Assembly (NCBI GenBank): GCA_031362725.1
Contig: JANLTC010000243.1
Coordinates: 21,072-85,071, forward strand
Source of the DNA: PR03 sp031362725
GTDB lineage: Bacteria > Myxococcota_A > UBA9160 > PR03
DNA length: 64,000 nt
Direction: 5' to 3'
Of this stretch, positions 1 through 8,609 are shown one piece after another (the stretch's first letter is position 1; each line of letters begins with the position of its first letter). The notes under the pieces were generated by a model. The model searched no databases. It was given only the letters and a program-made list of their open reading frames with translations, and was not told the DNA's origin. The position numbers and the translations under genes are program-made.

Positions 1-87
1 GCAAACCATGCCGCGGCGTGCCAGCACGCAGGAGCGCTCGCTGCGGAACGGATCGAGCGCGCGCCCGCGTCGAGTCGCGAGTGTCAT
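1..87 (-). CDS. Gamma-glutamyltransferase family protein, N-terminal fragment cut by window edge
   Basis: Only the first 29 codons lie in the window, starting at an ATG at 87 and running off the left end. The readable peptide ends in LARRGMVC. Gamma-glutamyltransferases typically begin their mature domain with a GMVA(S/T).QPLA-like stretch after a basic lead, so the RRGMV arrangement fits. There is no signal peptide in these residues. The two small membrane genes upstream on the same strand (starts at 847 and near 590) could be co-transcribed, since the gap to this gene is only about 29 bases. The identification rests on a very short match. Confidence 0.45.
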   Translation of the reverse strand, partial: MTLATRRGRALDPFRSERSCVLARRGMVC

Positions 88-116
88 GCCGCCACCGTAG
101 CGCGCGGTCGGTGGGA

Positions 117-590
117 TCAGCCGGATCCGCGGGTCGGGCCGTCCGAGCCGCCCCAGACCCGGTGCACCGCGAAGAGTGCGGCGATTGCCAGCGCTCCCGC
201 GACGAAGAGCAGCCACAGGTATTGATCCGCCTTGGCCGCAACGAACAGCGTCAGCGTGAGCAGCAATCCGACGAAAAGGAACGACCAATCGAGATGGACG
301 CCGGCCAGCAGACAGCCGAGCGCCAGCAGCGTCAGCGCGTTCAGGCCGGCCGAGACCTGCGTCTCGACCCCCGCGCCGCGGATGCTGAAGTCGAGCGCAA
401 CGAAGCCGGCGATCGCGAGCCAGTGCAGAACCTGGCGCAGCACCAGACGTTCACCGCTCTGCTGCGAGCGCCGCCAGGCCGTGACGATGCAGAGCGCGCC
501 GTAGATCGGGACCAGCGACACCCAGTAGTTTCGCGCGAGCAGCGGCTTGGCGGTTGCGAGGCCGACGCCCAGCAGCGCCAGCACGACCAT
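117..590 (-). CDS. Small polytopic membrane protein
   Basis: Unrecognised protein of 157 residues if read from the ATG at 590. About four hydrophobic segments alternate with basic loops, and the charged C-terminus ends GGSDGPTRGSG. From the ATG the first membrane helix would be cut short. The open frame continues upstream with hydrophobic residues to a CTG at 659 that overlaps the TGA of the preceding gene, so a non-ATG coupled start near 659 is possible. No catalytic motif is visible. It probably belongs to one transcription unit with the single-helix protein upstream and the gamma-glutamyltransferase downstream. Confidence 0.6.
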   Translation of the reverse strand: MVVLALLGVGLATAKPLLARNYWVSLVPIYGALCIVTAWRRSQQSGERLVLRQVLHWLAIAGFVALDFSIRGAGVETQVSAGLNALTLLALGCLLAGVHLDWSFLFVGLLLTLTLFVAAKADQYLWLLFVAGALAIAALFAVHRVWGGSDGPTRGSG

Positions 591-655
591 GAGCAGCGCG
601 ACAGCGGCGGTGATCCGCCACGCGGTAGGGCTCGTCGGAGCGTGCGGTTGGGCGC

Positions 656-847
656 TCAGGGTGCGGGCGATCCGGCTGAGGCCGGGGCGCCGGCCGCCGT
701 CTCATCCATCACCTCGACCGAGTCGTCGAGCGTCAGCACGTAGATCCCGATCGCGCCCAGCATCACGATCACTGCGACCCACGTCCGCCAATCCTTGTGG
801 ATCCCCGGCCGTTGCGATTGCTGGTGTCCGGGATGACGTTCGCTCAA
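656..847 (-). CDS. 63-residue single-pass membrane protein
   Basis: Short protein with a hydrophilic N-terminus of about 20 residues rich in H, Q and R, then one strong membrane helix (roughly residues 22-41, WVAVIVMLGAIGIYVLTL) and an acidic/Ala-Pro tail. It starts with ATG at 847 and its stop overlaps the open frame of the next membrane gene, consistent with co-translation. Family unknown. It could be a small subunit or membrane anchor for its partner. Confidence 0.6.
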   Translation of the reverse strand: MSERHPGHQQSQRPGIHKDWRTWVAVIVMLGAIGIYVLTLDDSVEVMDETAAGAPASAGSPAP

Positions 848-1048
848 TCGAGTGTCCTCCGACCGGCGACGCCGGGAGCCGCGCGCATCGCGATGACCGC
901 GAAGTCGCAGCTGGCCGAAGCTCGCACCGGCTCCGCGGGTTGTCGAGCATCGCCGAACGGCCCGGACCGGCTCGCCACCAACCGAGAATCAAGCGAGCAC
1001 GCGGGGCAACCGATCCCAAGTTGAAGTTGCGGACACAAAGGAAGCGCG

Positions 1049-1477
1049 ATGGGCGACTACAGGGACGGAGCTTCTCGATATCGCGTCGACGTGCTGCCGT
1101 GGGCCGAGATCGGTCCCGGCGGGATCGCGTTTCGCGAAGGCGCGGAACGGGCGACGCTGCCGTGGAGCCGGGTGCTGCATGCACTCGCCGCCTACGTGGG
1201 CGAGCCCGAAGGCGTCTGCACGATCGTCTTCGATCTGGTCGTCGAGCGGAAGGAGACCGAATGCCTGGTCTGTCGCTTCGACGCCGACCCGGGCGAGCCC
1301 GCCCAGACTGCCGCGCGAGCGCTACTCGAAGGACTGGGGCGGACGCGCTGTTCGCGATCCCTCGCCGATCTCGCCGCGGAAGGCGTCCCCACCCGCAGCT
1401 ACCCGGACCTCGATTCGCTCGCTGAAGCCTCGCTCCTCGAGCTCGGCTTCAGGCCTCATGAGCTCGCCGCTCGCTGA
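1049..1477 (+). CDS. Hypothetical protein, 142 residues
   Basis: Soluble protein without signal peptide or membrane helix. The ATG at 1049 is preceded by an AGGAAG ribosome binding site. The sequence reads like a small alpha/beta fold: strands around VDVLPWAEI and CTIVFDLVVE, and a Cys-x-x-Cys pair within ETECLVCRF near residue 72. The last residues (HELAAR) are encoded by a REP-like repeat copy that also provides the stop codon, so the original C-terminus may have been replaced. No family recognised. It faces the membrane-protein gene at 1498-2136 tail to tail. Confidence 0.6.
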   Translation: MGDYRDGASRYRVDVLPWAEIGPGGIAFREGAERATLPWSRVLHALAAYVGEPEGVCTIVFDLVVERKETECLVCRFDADPGEPAQTAARALLEGLGRTRCSRSLADLAAEGVPTRSYPDLDSLAEASLLELGFRPHELAAR

Positions 1478-1490
1478 GGCTCGCTACGCG
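1455..1490 (-). repeat. REP-like repeat, copy 1
   Basis: Reads CTCATGAGCTCGCCGCTCG followed by GCTCGCTACGCGGGA. On the minus strand this is the family pattern TCCCGCGTAGCGAGCC, short variable part, GCGAGCGGCGA, CATGAG. It lies between two convergent genes and forms the last codons of the upstream one. Confidence 0.7.
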
Positions 1491-1497
1491 GGAAGCG

Positions 1498-2136
1498 TTA
1501 GTCGGCGCTCCAATGCGAGGTGGTTGCTTGGATGCGGCGCAGCAGAACGGGCCACTTCGAGAGGATGCGACCGATGGATTGTGCGGCGCAGCGGATCGGA
1601 GCCAGTGCGGTGGCGGGCGTCGCACCGAGGGCCGCGAGCGCCGACCGCATGCGGCCCTCGCGCTCGTAGAGATCGCCGGCGTGCGTGAGCGCGGCGTCGT
1701 CGCCCGGGCGCTGCGCGGCCAGCGCGAAACCCGTCGCAGCGAGCGCCGCGGCGCGGCGCAACTCGAGATGGCGAACGTCGCGTAGCCACGGACCTGCGCC
1801 GCCCGCGTGAACGCGGAGCCGCAACAAGCCGAGCGCGACGAGACCCAGGGCCGCTCCGCTGTTCCACGTCGTCGCCGCAATCGCTGCTGCGAGCAGCGTC
1901 CCGACGGTCGCGACTGCGCGCGGCGCGACTCCGACGAGCGACAGCGTCGCGCCGATCGCAAGCGCCTTCGCCCCGAGTTGCGGCTGCGCTTGCAGCGCGA
2001 GCGCGAGCCACGCGAATCCGAGCACGGCGCGAAGCGCCGCTTCAGCGCTTCGCAACGCGCCGCCGGTCTCGACGGGCGGCCGTCCGGCCGGCGGATCGAT
2101 GGCAGAGCGCACGTCTTCGAACGAGTTGGTCGACAT
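1498..2136 (-). CDS. Hypothetical membrane-associated protein, 212 residues
   Basis: Starts at the ATG at 2136 with GAGGGG upstream. After a hydrophilic lead of about 30 residues there are Ala/Leu-rich hydrophobic segments (for example ALAIGATLSLVGVAPRAVATVGTLLAAAIAA) and amphipathic Arg/Ala helices. It ends RRIQATTSHWSAD. No family recognised. It is divergent from pal, with the short space between them holding both upstream regions. A tentative view is a poorly conserved inner-membrane protein of three to four helices. Confidence 0.5.
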   Translation of the reverse strand: MSTNSFEDVRSAIDPPAGRPPVETGGALRSAEAALRAVLGFAWLALALQAQPQLGAKALAIGATLSLVGVAPRAVATVGTLLAAAIAATTWNSGAALGLVALGLLRLRVHAGGAGPWLRDVRHLELRRAAALAATGFALAAQRPGDDAALTHAGDLYEREGRMRSALAALGATPATALAPIRCAAQSIGRILSKWPVLLRRIQATTSHWSAD

Positions 2137-2254
2137 CGTGCCCCTCGATCCGCGGCAGCCACGTCGCGTAGCCTTGCGCCAATCCCGTGAAATCTCCACA
2201 CTCCGCCGGTTCAAAAGAGGGTTCCTGTGGCCCTCGTGAGGGGTGAGGAGAGTC

Positions 2255-2791
2255 ATGAAACGAGCAGCGATCTCGCGGATCGCGGTTCTGGGTGTCGTCG
2301 TCGCCGTCGTTCTGGCCGGCGCGGTCGGCTGCAGCAAGAAAAAGGCGGACGAGGAAGGCCTCGAAGGTGGCAGCGGCAGCGAGTTCAGCGACGGCAGCAG
2401 CACCAGCGGAGGGCGCGACGGCGACTCGGCGATGGCCGAGCCCGAGCGCGTGCGCGAGTTGGGGTCGGTCTACTTCGACTACGACAGTGCGTCGATCCGC
2501 GACGACGCGCGCACCACGCTCAAAGCGAACGGACAGGCGATCACCGGCCACTCGGAGTGGAAGACGATCACGCTCGAAGGTCATACCGACGAGCGCGGCA
2601 GCGAGGAGTACAACCTCGCACTCGGCGAGCAGCGCGCGAACGCCGCGATGCAGTATCTCGTCGATCTCGGCGTTCCGCGGGCCCGCATGATCACGGTCAG
2701 CTTCGGCGAAGGCTCGCCTGCGGTGCAGGGCAACGACGAGTCGGCCTGGCGCTGGAACCGCCGCGTCGATTTCAAGGTCTCTCGCAAGTAG
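2255..2791 (+). CDS. pal: Peptidoglycan-associated lipoprotein (Pal/OmpA family)
   Basis: Outer-membrane lipoprotein that binds peptidoglycan and normally works with the Tol system to constrict the envelope at division. The ATG at 2255 follows a GAGGAG site. A basic start and hydrophobic stretch lead to GAVGC, a lipobox-like site with Cys around residue 26. A Ser/Gly linker of about 40 residues precedes the OmpA-like domain: VYFDYDSASI, LEGHTDERGSEEYNLALGEQRA (the peptidoglycan-binding signature) and ITVSFGEGSPAV. The 178-residue length is normal for Pal. No tolA/tolB genes are seen nearby, so this is an isolated copy. Confidence 0.9.
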   Translation: MKRAAISRIAVLGVVVAVVLAGAVGCSKKKADEEGLEGGSGSEFSDGSSTSGGRDGDSAMAEPERVRELGSVYFDYDSASIRDDARTTLKANGQAITGHSEWKTITLEGHTDERGSEEYNLALGEQRANAAMQYLVDLGVPRARMITVSFGEGSPAVQGNDESAWRWNRRVDFKVSRK

Positions 2792-2818
2792 CCGTTCGCT
2801 CGATCGAAGGATGAATCC

Positions 2819-2856
2819 GGGGCCTGGCGTCTTTGGCGTCTGGCCCCGTTTCTTTG
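2819..2856 (+). terminator. Likely intrinsic terminator after pal
   Basis: GGGGCC and GGCCCC arms flank an interrupted duplex and are followed by GTTTCTTT, about 28 bases after the pal stop. The stem is imperfect in its middle. Confidence 0.5.
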
Positions 2857-2905
2857 ATACCGTGGACGATTCACGGAACCGACCATCGACCGACGGAGGC
2901 CCCCC

Positions 2906-4552
2906 ATGCCCGTACACGGCGGCAAGATCCTTGCCCGCGCGCTGAAGAACGCTGGCGTCGAATGCATCTTCACCCTCTCGGGCGGCCACATCATGCCGCT
3001 CTACGACGGCTGCATCGACGAGGGAATCCGGATCATCGACGTGCGCCACGAGCAGGCGGCCGTGCATGCCGCCGACGCGTGGGCGCGCTGCAACCCGGGC
3101 AAGATCGGCGTCGCCGCGATCACCGCGGGTCCGGGCGTGACGGACGGCGTCACCGGTGTCGCGAACGCGTGGCGCGCAAACTCGCCGATCCTGGTGATCG
3201 GCGGCCAGGGCCCGTTCGCGAACCTGCGCCGTGGCTCGCTCCAGGAGATGGATCACGTCAACCTGATGCGGCCGATCACCAAGTGGGTCGACTCCTGCTA
3301 CCAGACCCACCGCATAGCCGAGTACGCCGAGTTGGGCATTCGCCATGCGGTGTCGGGCATCCCGGGGCCTGCGTTCCTCGAGATCCCGATGGACGTGTTC
3401 ATGGGCCAGTGCGAGTGGGCCGACGCGATGCTGCCGCCGATCCGCACCAGCCCGCCGCGGCTGGCGCCCGATCGCGTCGACGTGCGCGAGGCGCTCGAAC
3501 TGCTGCGCAACTGCCAGCGCCCGATGCTGATGGCCGGCACCAGCGTGAAGTGGTCGATGGCGAGCCCGGCGATGAACGCGTTCCTCGATGAGACGCAGAT
3601 GCCCGGCTACACCAACGGCATGGGCCGCGGCACGATCCCGCCGACGTCGCCGAACTTCCTGAATCGCTCGCGACGCGAGGCGATGAAGAAGATCGATCTG
3701 ATCATCCTAGCCGGCGCGCTGCTCGACTTCCGGCTCGCGTTCGGCAAGACGATCCCGGCCGACGCGAAGGTCGTGCAGCTCGACATGGATGCGACGCTGA
3801 TCGGGCAGAACCGCTACTCGGACGTCGGCCTCGTCGGCAATCTCGCCTGCAGCTTCGAGTTGCTGCTCGAAGAGATGAAGAACGCCGGCACGAAGCTCGA
3901 CTTCAGCGGCTGGCGCGACGAACTGCGCAAGATCGAGGTCGAAGAAGAGAGCAAGGTCGAGGCGGCGCTGAACAGCAACGAGACGCCGGTCGATCCGCAG
4001 CGCATGTGCCGCGAAACGCGCGACTGGCTCGCGACGCTCGGCGACACGATCGTGATCGGCGACGGCGGCGACATCGTCGCGACCGCCGCGAAGATCCTGC
4101 CGGTGCCGCGCGAAGGCGCGTGGATGGATCCCGGTCCGCTCGGCACGCTCGGTGTCGGCATGCCGTTCGCGCTGGCCGCGCAGCTCGCGCATCCCAAGAA
4201 GCGCGTCGTCATCGTCTACGGCGACGGCTCGTTCGGCCTGAACGGCATGGAGTACGACACCGCCGTGCGTTTCAAGCTGCCGATCATCGGCGTGATGGGC
4301 AACGACGGCGCCTGGGGCCAGATGATGCGCCCGCAGGGCGCCGTCTATGGCTGGGATCGGCTGCAGGCGACGCTGCTCGAGTACACGCGCTACGACAAGG
4401 TCGTCGAAGCGCTCGGCGGTCACGGCGAGTATTGCGAGAAGCCCGAAGAGATCCGCCCGGCGCTCGATCGCGCTGCAGCGTCGGGTAAGCCTGCTTTGGT
4501 GAACATCAAGATCCGCCAGGATCGCCAGTACAAGGGCGGCATCTACGTCTGA
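2906..4552 (+). CDS. Thiamine diphosphate-dependent enzyme (acetolactate synthase / 2-hydroxyacyl-CoA lyase type)
   Basis: A three-domain ThDP enzyme of 548 residues. The N-terminal pyrimidine-binding domain carries the activating glutamate in VRHEQAAVHAADA (about residue 49) and the AAITAGPGVTDGVTGVANA stretch. The C-terminal domain has the cofactor motif starting GDGSFG near residue 438 and ending MGNDGAWG. Length and layout match the acetolactate synthase, oxalyl-CoA decarboxylase and 2-hydroxyacyl-CoA lyase group. The substrate cannot be decided from sequence. There is no small regulatory subunit (ilvN) next to it, which argues against a biosynthetic acetolactate synthase. It ends just before two tandem REP-like copies. 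Confidence 0.8.
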   Translation: MPVHGGKILARALKNAGVECIFTLSGGHIMPLYDGCIDEGIRIIDVRHEQAAVHAADAWARCNPGKIGVAAITAGPGVTDGVTGVANAWRANSPILVIGGQGPFANLRRGSLQEMDHVNLMRPITKWVDSCYQTHRIAEYAELGIRHAVSGIPGPAFLEIPMDVFMGQCEWADAMLPPIRTSPPRLAPDRVDVREALELLRNCQRPMLMAGTSVKWSMASPAMNAFLDETQMPGYTNGMGRGTIPPTSPNFLNRSRREAMKKIDLIILAGALLDFRLAFGKTIPADAKVVQLDMDATLIGQNRYSDVGLVGNLACSFELLLEEMKNAGTKLDFSGWRDELRKIEVEEESKVEAALNSNETPVDPQRMCRETRDWLATLGDTIVIGDGGDIVATAAKILPVPREGAWMDPGPLGTLGVGMPFALAAQLAHPKKRVVIVYGDGSFGLNGMEYDTAVRFKLPIIGVMGNDGAWGQMMRPQGAVYGWDRLQATLLEYTRYDKVVEALGGHGEYCEKPEEIRPALDRAAASGKPALVNIKIRQDRQYKGGIYV

Positions 4553-4553
4553 G

Positions 4554-4668
4554 CAAGCCTGCGAAGCAGGCGCGCAGCGAGCCGCAGACGAGCGAAGTGC
4601 ATAAGGACGCGTGCAAGCCCGCTTCGCGGGCGCGCAGCGAGCCAAAGGCGAGCGAAGTTCATAAGGAC
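4554..4668 (+). repeat. REP-like repeat, tandem copies 2 and 3
   Basis: Two head-to-tail copies of about 58 bases. Each has a hairpin, then GCGCAGCGAGCC, five variable bases, CGAGCGAAGT and CATAAGGACG. The hairpins covary: GCCTGC-gaa-GCAGGC in the first and GCCCGC-ttc-GCGGGC in the second, so the stem is maintained while the bases change. The second copy runs directly into the dinG coding region and supplies an AAGGAC immediately before the chosen GTG. Confidence 0.85.
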
Positions 4669-7458
4669 GTGGTCGAACTCAGCAACCTCGCCATCGACGT
4701 CGAAGCGCTCGAGTCGTGGCTCGCGCGCGTCGGGCCGCTGGCGATCGTCGATCTCGAGACGACGGGCCTGCCGAATGATCCGGCCGCGCGCATTCTCGAA
4801 TTCGCCGCCGTGCTGCTCGATCCAGGCGATTCGAAACTGCGCGCCGTCGCGACACTGATCCATCCCGAAGCGCCAGTCCCGCCCGCGATCCAGCGCCTCA
4901 CCGGCATCAGCGATGCGATGGTGGCAGATGCGCCGCCGCTCGAAGCGGTGCGCGAGACGCTGCGCGACGCGCTGCGGGGTCGCACGATCGTCGCGCACAA
5001 CGCCGACTTCGAGCGCCACTTCCTGTCGCGCTGGATCGGCGGCGAACTCGCGAACGCCGTCTACCTCGACACACAAGACCTGCTCGCCGTCGCGCATCCC
5101 GACGCGCCGGATCTGCGCCTCGAGAGCTTCACGCGTTCGATGTTCGGCGCCGAAGAGCGTCACCGCGCGCTCGACGACGCCGCGGACACGCTGCGCGTGA
5201 TGACGCGGATCGCGTTCGGCGCACAGGCCGGCGAACCGCGTTACGCCGCGGCGCACACCGCGCTCTCGAACTACGCGCCGGATTCGCCGTGGCTGGCGCT
5301 GCTCGCGAGCGGTGGCGACGCCCGCAACGCGCCCGAAGCGCGCGCCTTCGTCGAGATCGGCCCGACCGACGAGCCCGTTGTGGAGTTCGAGGAGGCCGCG
5401 ATCACCGCCGCACTGCGCGACGCCGATCGCGGCGAGCGACACTTCCCGGGCTACCGCGTGCGCGACGCGCAGGTCGAGCTGGCGTTGCGCTTCGCGCGCG
5501 TGCTCGCGCACGGCGGTCGCGTGCTGGTCGAGGGCGGCACCGGCGTCGGGAAGTCGCTCGCGTACCTCGCCGCGGCGATTCCCTTTGCGATGCGCGAAGC
5601 GGAACGCGCGAAGGAAGCGGGCGTGCGCGCGCGGCCGGTCGTCGTCTCGACGCGCACCAAGCTGCTGCAGGATCAACTGCTTTCGAAGGACATCCCCGCT
5701 GCCGCGCGCTTCCTCGGCTACCCGGAGCTGCGCGCGGTCTCGATCAAGGGCCGCGCGAACTACGCATGTGAGCGTCGCCTCGCTGCGGTGCTGGCCGAGG
5801 CGCGCGAGGCGCAACTGTTCCCGGAGCAACGGCAGTCGTATGCGGTGCTCGCCGCGTGCGCGTCGATCCGCCCGCACGGCGAACTCGGTTCGGTGCCCGC
5901 CGCGTGGCTGCGACGCCATCCGCCGCTGCTCGACATGCTGCGCCGCTCGGTCGCGACGCGCGCCGAGCAGTGCACGCGCGAACAGTGCGCGATGCACGCG
6001 CACTGCGCATTCGGACGGCGCCGCGCGGCGCTGGCGCAGGCACATCTGGTCGTCGCGAATCACGATCTACTGCTGCGCTGGCCGCCCGACTACCCGGCCT
6101 TCGCGCACGCGATCGTCGACGAAGCGCATGAACTCTCCGACGTCGCCGACGAGGTCTACGCGCTGACGGTGCGCCCCGACGAAGTGCTCGAACGCGTCGA
6201 CGACGTCTTCGGTCGTCCAACTCATGATCCTCGCCGCTCGGCTTCGCCTCGCTACGCGGGAGGGATGTTGCCCGCGACGAAGAGCCGCGCACTTCGCAAC
6301 GATGCGCTCGCGTGGCGGCGAGCCGTGCAGCAGGAACTCGTCGCGCTCGGCCGTTCGCTCGAATCGCTCGCGAGCGAGTTCGGCGAGGTGCAGGTCCCGG
6401 AACACGCAGGGCCGGGCTTCGATGCCGCCGCGCACTGCGCGGAGATCGCCGCGCTGCGCATCGACGAAGTGTCGCGCGAGATGGAAGCGGCGGTCGATCC
6501 CGAAGAAAGCGCGGGCGGGATCGCGCGCAACGCGACCGAGCTGCGCGGCGCCGCGAGCGCATTGCGATTGGCGTTCCAGGGCTCCGAAGACTCGGTCGCA
6601 TCGTTCGACGGCATCGACCCGCCGTGGGATCGCTGGCGACTCTCGGTACGGCTGGTGTCGCCAGCCGCCGCGTTCCGCGAGAACTTTCTGGAGCGCCTCG
6701 AATCGTTCGCCGGCGTCTCGGCAAGTCTCTTCGTCGGCGGCGACGCATTCGCGGCACTCGGCGAGATCGGCGTGACCGGCGGAGGAACGGAAGTCGAGAC
6801 GCTGTCGGTGCCGAGCCCGTTCCCGTACGAGAAACACATGCGCGTAGCCGCGCTTTCCGGCGGCGCCGACCTGGTGCGCGAAACGGTGGACGTGCTCGAA
6901 ACGCTCGCGCGTCATCTCGGCGGTCGAACGCTCGGCCTCTTCACCAGCTTGCGACGCATGAACGACGTCGCCGCGCTGCTCGCCGAGCGCCTGCGCGACG
7001 ACGGCATCGAAGTGCTCGCCCCGCGCCGCGCCTCGGACGACCCGAGCGCGCTGGTCGAACGCTTCCGCCAGGGCGGCGCGGTGCTGCTCGGCGCGCGCAA
7101 GTTCTGGCAGGGCCTCGACCTTCCGGGCGAGCAGCTCCAGGCCGTCGTGATCGAGAAGCTGCCGTTCGAGGTGCCCACCGAATTGCGTCGTCGCCGCGAG
7201 CTGCGCCTCAAGCGCGAAGGCATCGACGCGTTCGAGCGCTTCGCGCTCGGCAAGATGCTGCTGAACCTGAAGCAGATGGTGGGGCGCTTGATCCGCAGCG
7301 AGGATGATCGCGGCATCGTCGTGCTGGTCGAGTCGCGGCCGGAGAAGCGTTACTTCAGGAGACTCGGCGACGCGCTGCCGCCGGGGTCGAAGGTGGTGCT
7401 GGCGGAGCCTGAGGATCTAGTCGCGCTGCTGGCGGAAGTCGGCATCGGCAAGCGTTGA
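4669..7458 (+). CDS. dinG: DnaQ-type exonuclease fused to DinG-family helicase
   Basis: ATP-dependent 5'-3' superfamily 2 DNA helicase of the XPD/DinG class with an N-terminal DEDD 3'-5' exonuclease domain. Exonuclease motifs are VDLETTG (about residue 27), HNADFERHF and HRALDDAADT. Helicase motifs are GGTGVGKS (about 288), VDEAHEL (about 483), the QMVGRLIRSEDD block (about 867) and a set of Cys residues around NYACERR and EQCTREQCAMHAHC that fit the Fe-S cluster domain. It is expected to act in replication or repair on displaced strands. A frame open back to a GTG at 4597 would only translate REP repeat, so GTG 4669 is preferred. A REP-like copy is translated in frame near residues 518-531. 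Confidence 0.88.
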   Translation: MVELSNLAIDVEALESWLARVGPLAIVDLETTGLPNDPAARILEFAAVLLDPGDSKLRAVATLIHPEAPVPPAIQRLTGISDAMVADAPPLEAVRETLRDALRGRTIVAHNADFERHFLSRWIGGELANAVYLDTQDLLAVAHPDAPDLRLESFTRSMFGAEERHRALDDAADTLRVMTRIAFGAQAGEPRYAAAHTALSNYAPDSPWLALLASGGDARNAPEARAFVEIGPTDEPVVEFEEAAITAALRDADRGERHFPGYRVRDAQVELALRFARVLAHGGRVLVEGGTGVGKSLAYLAAAIPFAMREAERAKEAGVRARPVVVSTRTKLLQDQLLSKDIPAAARFLGYPELRAVSIKGRANYACERRLAAVLAEAREAQLFPEQRQSYAVLAACASIRPHGELGSVPAAWLRRHPPLLDMLRRSVATRAEQCTREQCAMHAHCAFGRRRAALAQAHLVVANHDLLLRWPPDYPAFAHAIVDEAHELSDVADEVYALTVRPDEVLERVDDVFGRPTHDPRRSASPRYAGGMLPATKSRALRNDALAWRRAVQQELVALGRSLESLASEFGEVQVPEHAGPGFDAAAHCAEIAALRIDEVSREMEAAVDPEESAGGIARNATELRGAASALRLAFQGSEDSVASFDGIDPPWDRWRLSVRLVSPAAAFRENFLERLESFAGVSASLFVGGDAFAALGEIGVTGGGTEVETLSVPSPFPYEKHMRVAALSGGADLVRETVDVLETLARHLGGRTLGLFTSLRRMNDVAALLAERLRDDGIEVLAPRRASDDPSALVERFRQGGAVLLGARKFWQGLDLPGEQLQAVVIEKLPFEVPTELRRRRELRLKREGIDAFERFALGKMLLNLKQMVGRLIRSEDDRGIVVLVESRPEKRYFRRLGDALPPGSKVVLAEPEDLVALLAEVGIGKR
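6222..6262 (-). repeat. REP-like repeat, copy 4, inside dinG
   Basis: CTCATGATCCTCGCCGCTCG followed by GCTTCGCCTCGCTACGCGGGAG matches copy 1 in the same orientation. It is read in frame in dinG as a Pro/Arg/Ser-rich insert (THDPRRSASPRYAGG) between the DEAH box region and the following helical domain, and does not break the gene. Confidence 0.7.
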
Positions 7459-7459
7459 C

Positions 7460-7816
7460 GTGTGGACCTTCCTGCTCGCGTTGCATTCTCTCCCGCTGGC
7501 CCTGGCGCCGCTCGGATGCGCGACATCGAAGGTCGCGGCCCCGTGTCGCTTGGCGCGAATGACTCGAGAGGAAGCTGCGAAGCTGGGCGGTGTCGATCCC
7601 AACGCCGCGGGCGTCGAGATCCGCGGCACCACGCAAGACCAGCTCGTCCAGATGTACGACCCGTTGGGAAACCTGAACCGAAGTGTCGTCTGGTTCTTGG
7701 GTGGGCCGGGTCGCGTCGTGATCCTCGATGACGCAACGGGGCTCATAGTCGGAGAGGGTGGCAGCGGGCGCGGGCAGCGGGGTGTTCCGACCGAGCCGAT
7801 GTTGCCGCAGCCGTGA
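7460..7816 (+). CDS. Small exported, possibly lipidated protein
   Basis: 118 residues from a GTG at 7460, one base after the dinG stop. The first 20 residues form a signal-like segment ending APLGCATS. The Cys could be a lipidation site, although the residue three before it is Pro, which is not typical. The mature part has no known domain; it includes MTREEAAKLGGVDPNAAGVEIRG and ends in a Gly/Pro-rich tail. It is probably translationally linked to dinG, but no functional connection is evident. Confidence 0.55.
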   Translation: MWTFLLALHSLPLALAPLGCATSKVAAPCRLARMTREEAAKLGGVDPNAAGVEIRGTTQDQLVQMYDPLGNLNRSVVWFLGGPGRVVILDDATGLIVGEGGSGRGQRGVPTEPMLPQP

Positions 7817-7867
7817 GCGCGAACTCGCGCTAGCCCGCGCCGCGCGCCGCCCGCTACGCTGCGCGCG

Positions 7868-8596
7868 ATGCCCGACCAACCTGTCGCACTCGTCACCGGC
7901 GCCGCGCGCGGCATCGGCGCCGCCTGCGCGCGCGCGCTCGCCGCCGAAGGCTTCCGCGTCGCGATCCACTACAACGGCAGCGCCGACACCGCGGCGAAGC
8001 TTGCAGCCGAACTGCCCGACGCGTTCGCGCTGCGCGCCGACCTCGCCGACCCCGCCGCGATCGACGCGCTGCTCGCGGCGATCGCCGAGCGCGCCGGCCG
8101 CATCGACGTGCTCGTCAACAACGCCGGCGTCACGCGCAATGCGCCGACGCCGGTGATGAAGCTCGACGACTACGACGCGGTGGCCGCGCTGTCGCGCGGC
8201 ACCTGGTACTTGACCAAGCTCGTGCTGCGCAAGTTCATGATGAAGCAGAAGTCCGGGCGCATCATCCAGATCTCGAGCGTGGTGGGACACATCGGGAATC
8301 GCGGGCAATCGCCCTACACGATGGCGAAGGCGGGGCTCGATGCGCTGACCCGATCGCTCGCCGTCGAATTTGGCGATCGCAACATCCTGGTGAACTCGGT
8401 TGCGCCTGGCTTCATCGAGACCGACAAGACGGCCGCGCTGCCGGAGCAAGCGAAAGAGCAGATCCTCGCGCGAATCCCGCTCGGGCGGATGGGAACACCG
8501 GAAGAAGTCGCCGAAGTGGTGGCCTTTCTCGCGACGCGCGGCGGTTACATCCAGGGCTCGGTGATCCACGTGAACGGGGGCCTCTACGGCGGCTGA
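7868..8596 (+). CDS. FabG-type short-chain dehydrogenase/reductase
   Basis: Classical NAD(P)-dependent SDR of 242 residues. The cofactor motif TGAARGIGA is at residues 10-18, LVNNAGVTR follows, the catalytic Ser lies in QISSVVG and the catalytic Tyr and Lys in PYTMAKAG (about 148 and 152). VAPGFIETD and the C-terminal QGSVIHVNGG are typical of 3-oxoacyl-ACP reductases. It would reduce 3-oxoacyl thioesters in fatty-acid or polyketide-like synthesis; no other fab genes are adjacent, so a role in a special acyl pathway is possible. Its stop is followed at once by the YeeZ-like gene. Confidence 0.82.
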   Translation: MPDQPVALVTGAARGIGAACARALAAEGFRVAIHYNGSADTAAKLAAELPDAFALRADLADPAAIDALLAAIAERAGRIDVLVNNAGVTRNAPTPVMKLDDYDAVAALSRGTWYLTKLVLRKFMMKQKSGRIIQISSVVGHIGNRGQSPYTMAKAGLDALTRSLAVEFGDRNILVNSVAPGFIETDKTAALPEQAKEQILARIPLGRMGTPEEVAEVVAFLATRGGYIQGSVIHVNGGLYGG

Positions 8597-8609
8597 ACGC
8601 GCGCGGTGT

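Noticed and set aside
2243..2254. Upstream start for pal
   Set aside because: The GAGGAG site fits the ATG at 2255, and a start at 2243 would only add four residues before the signal peptide.
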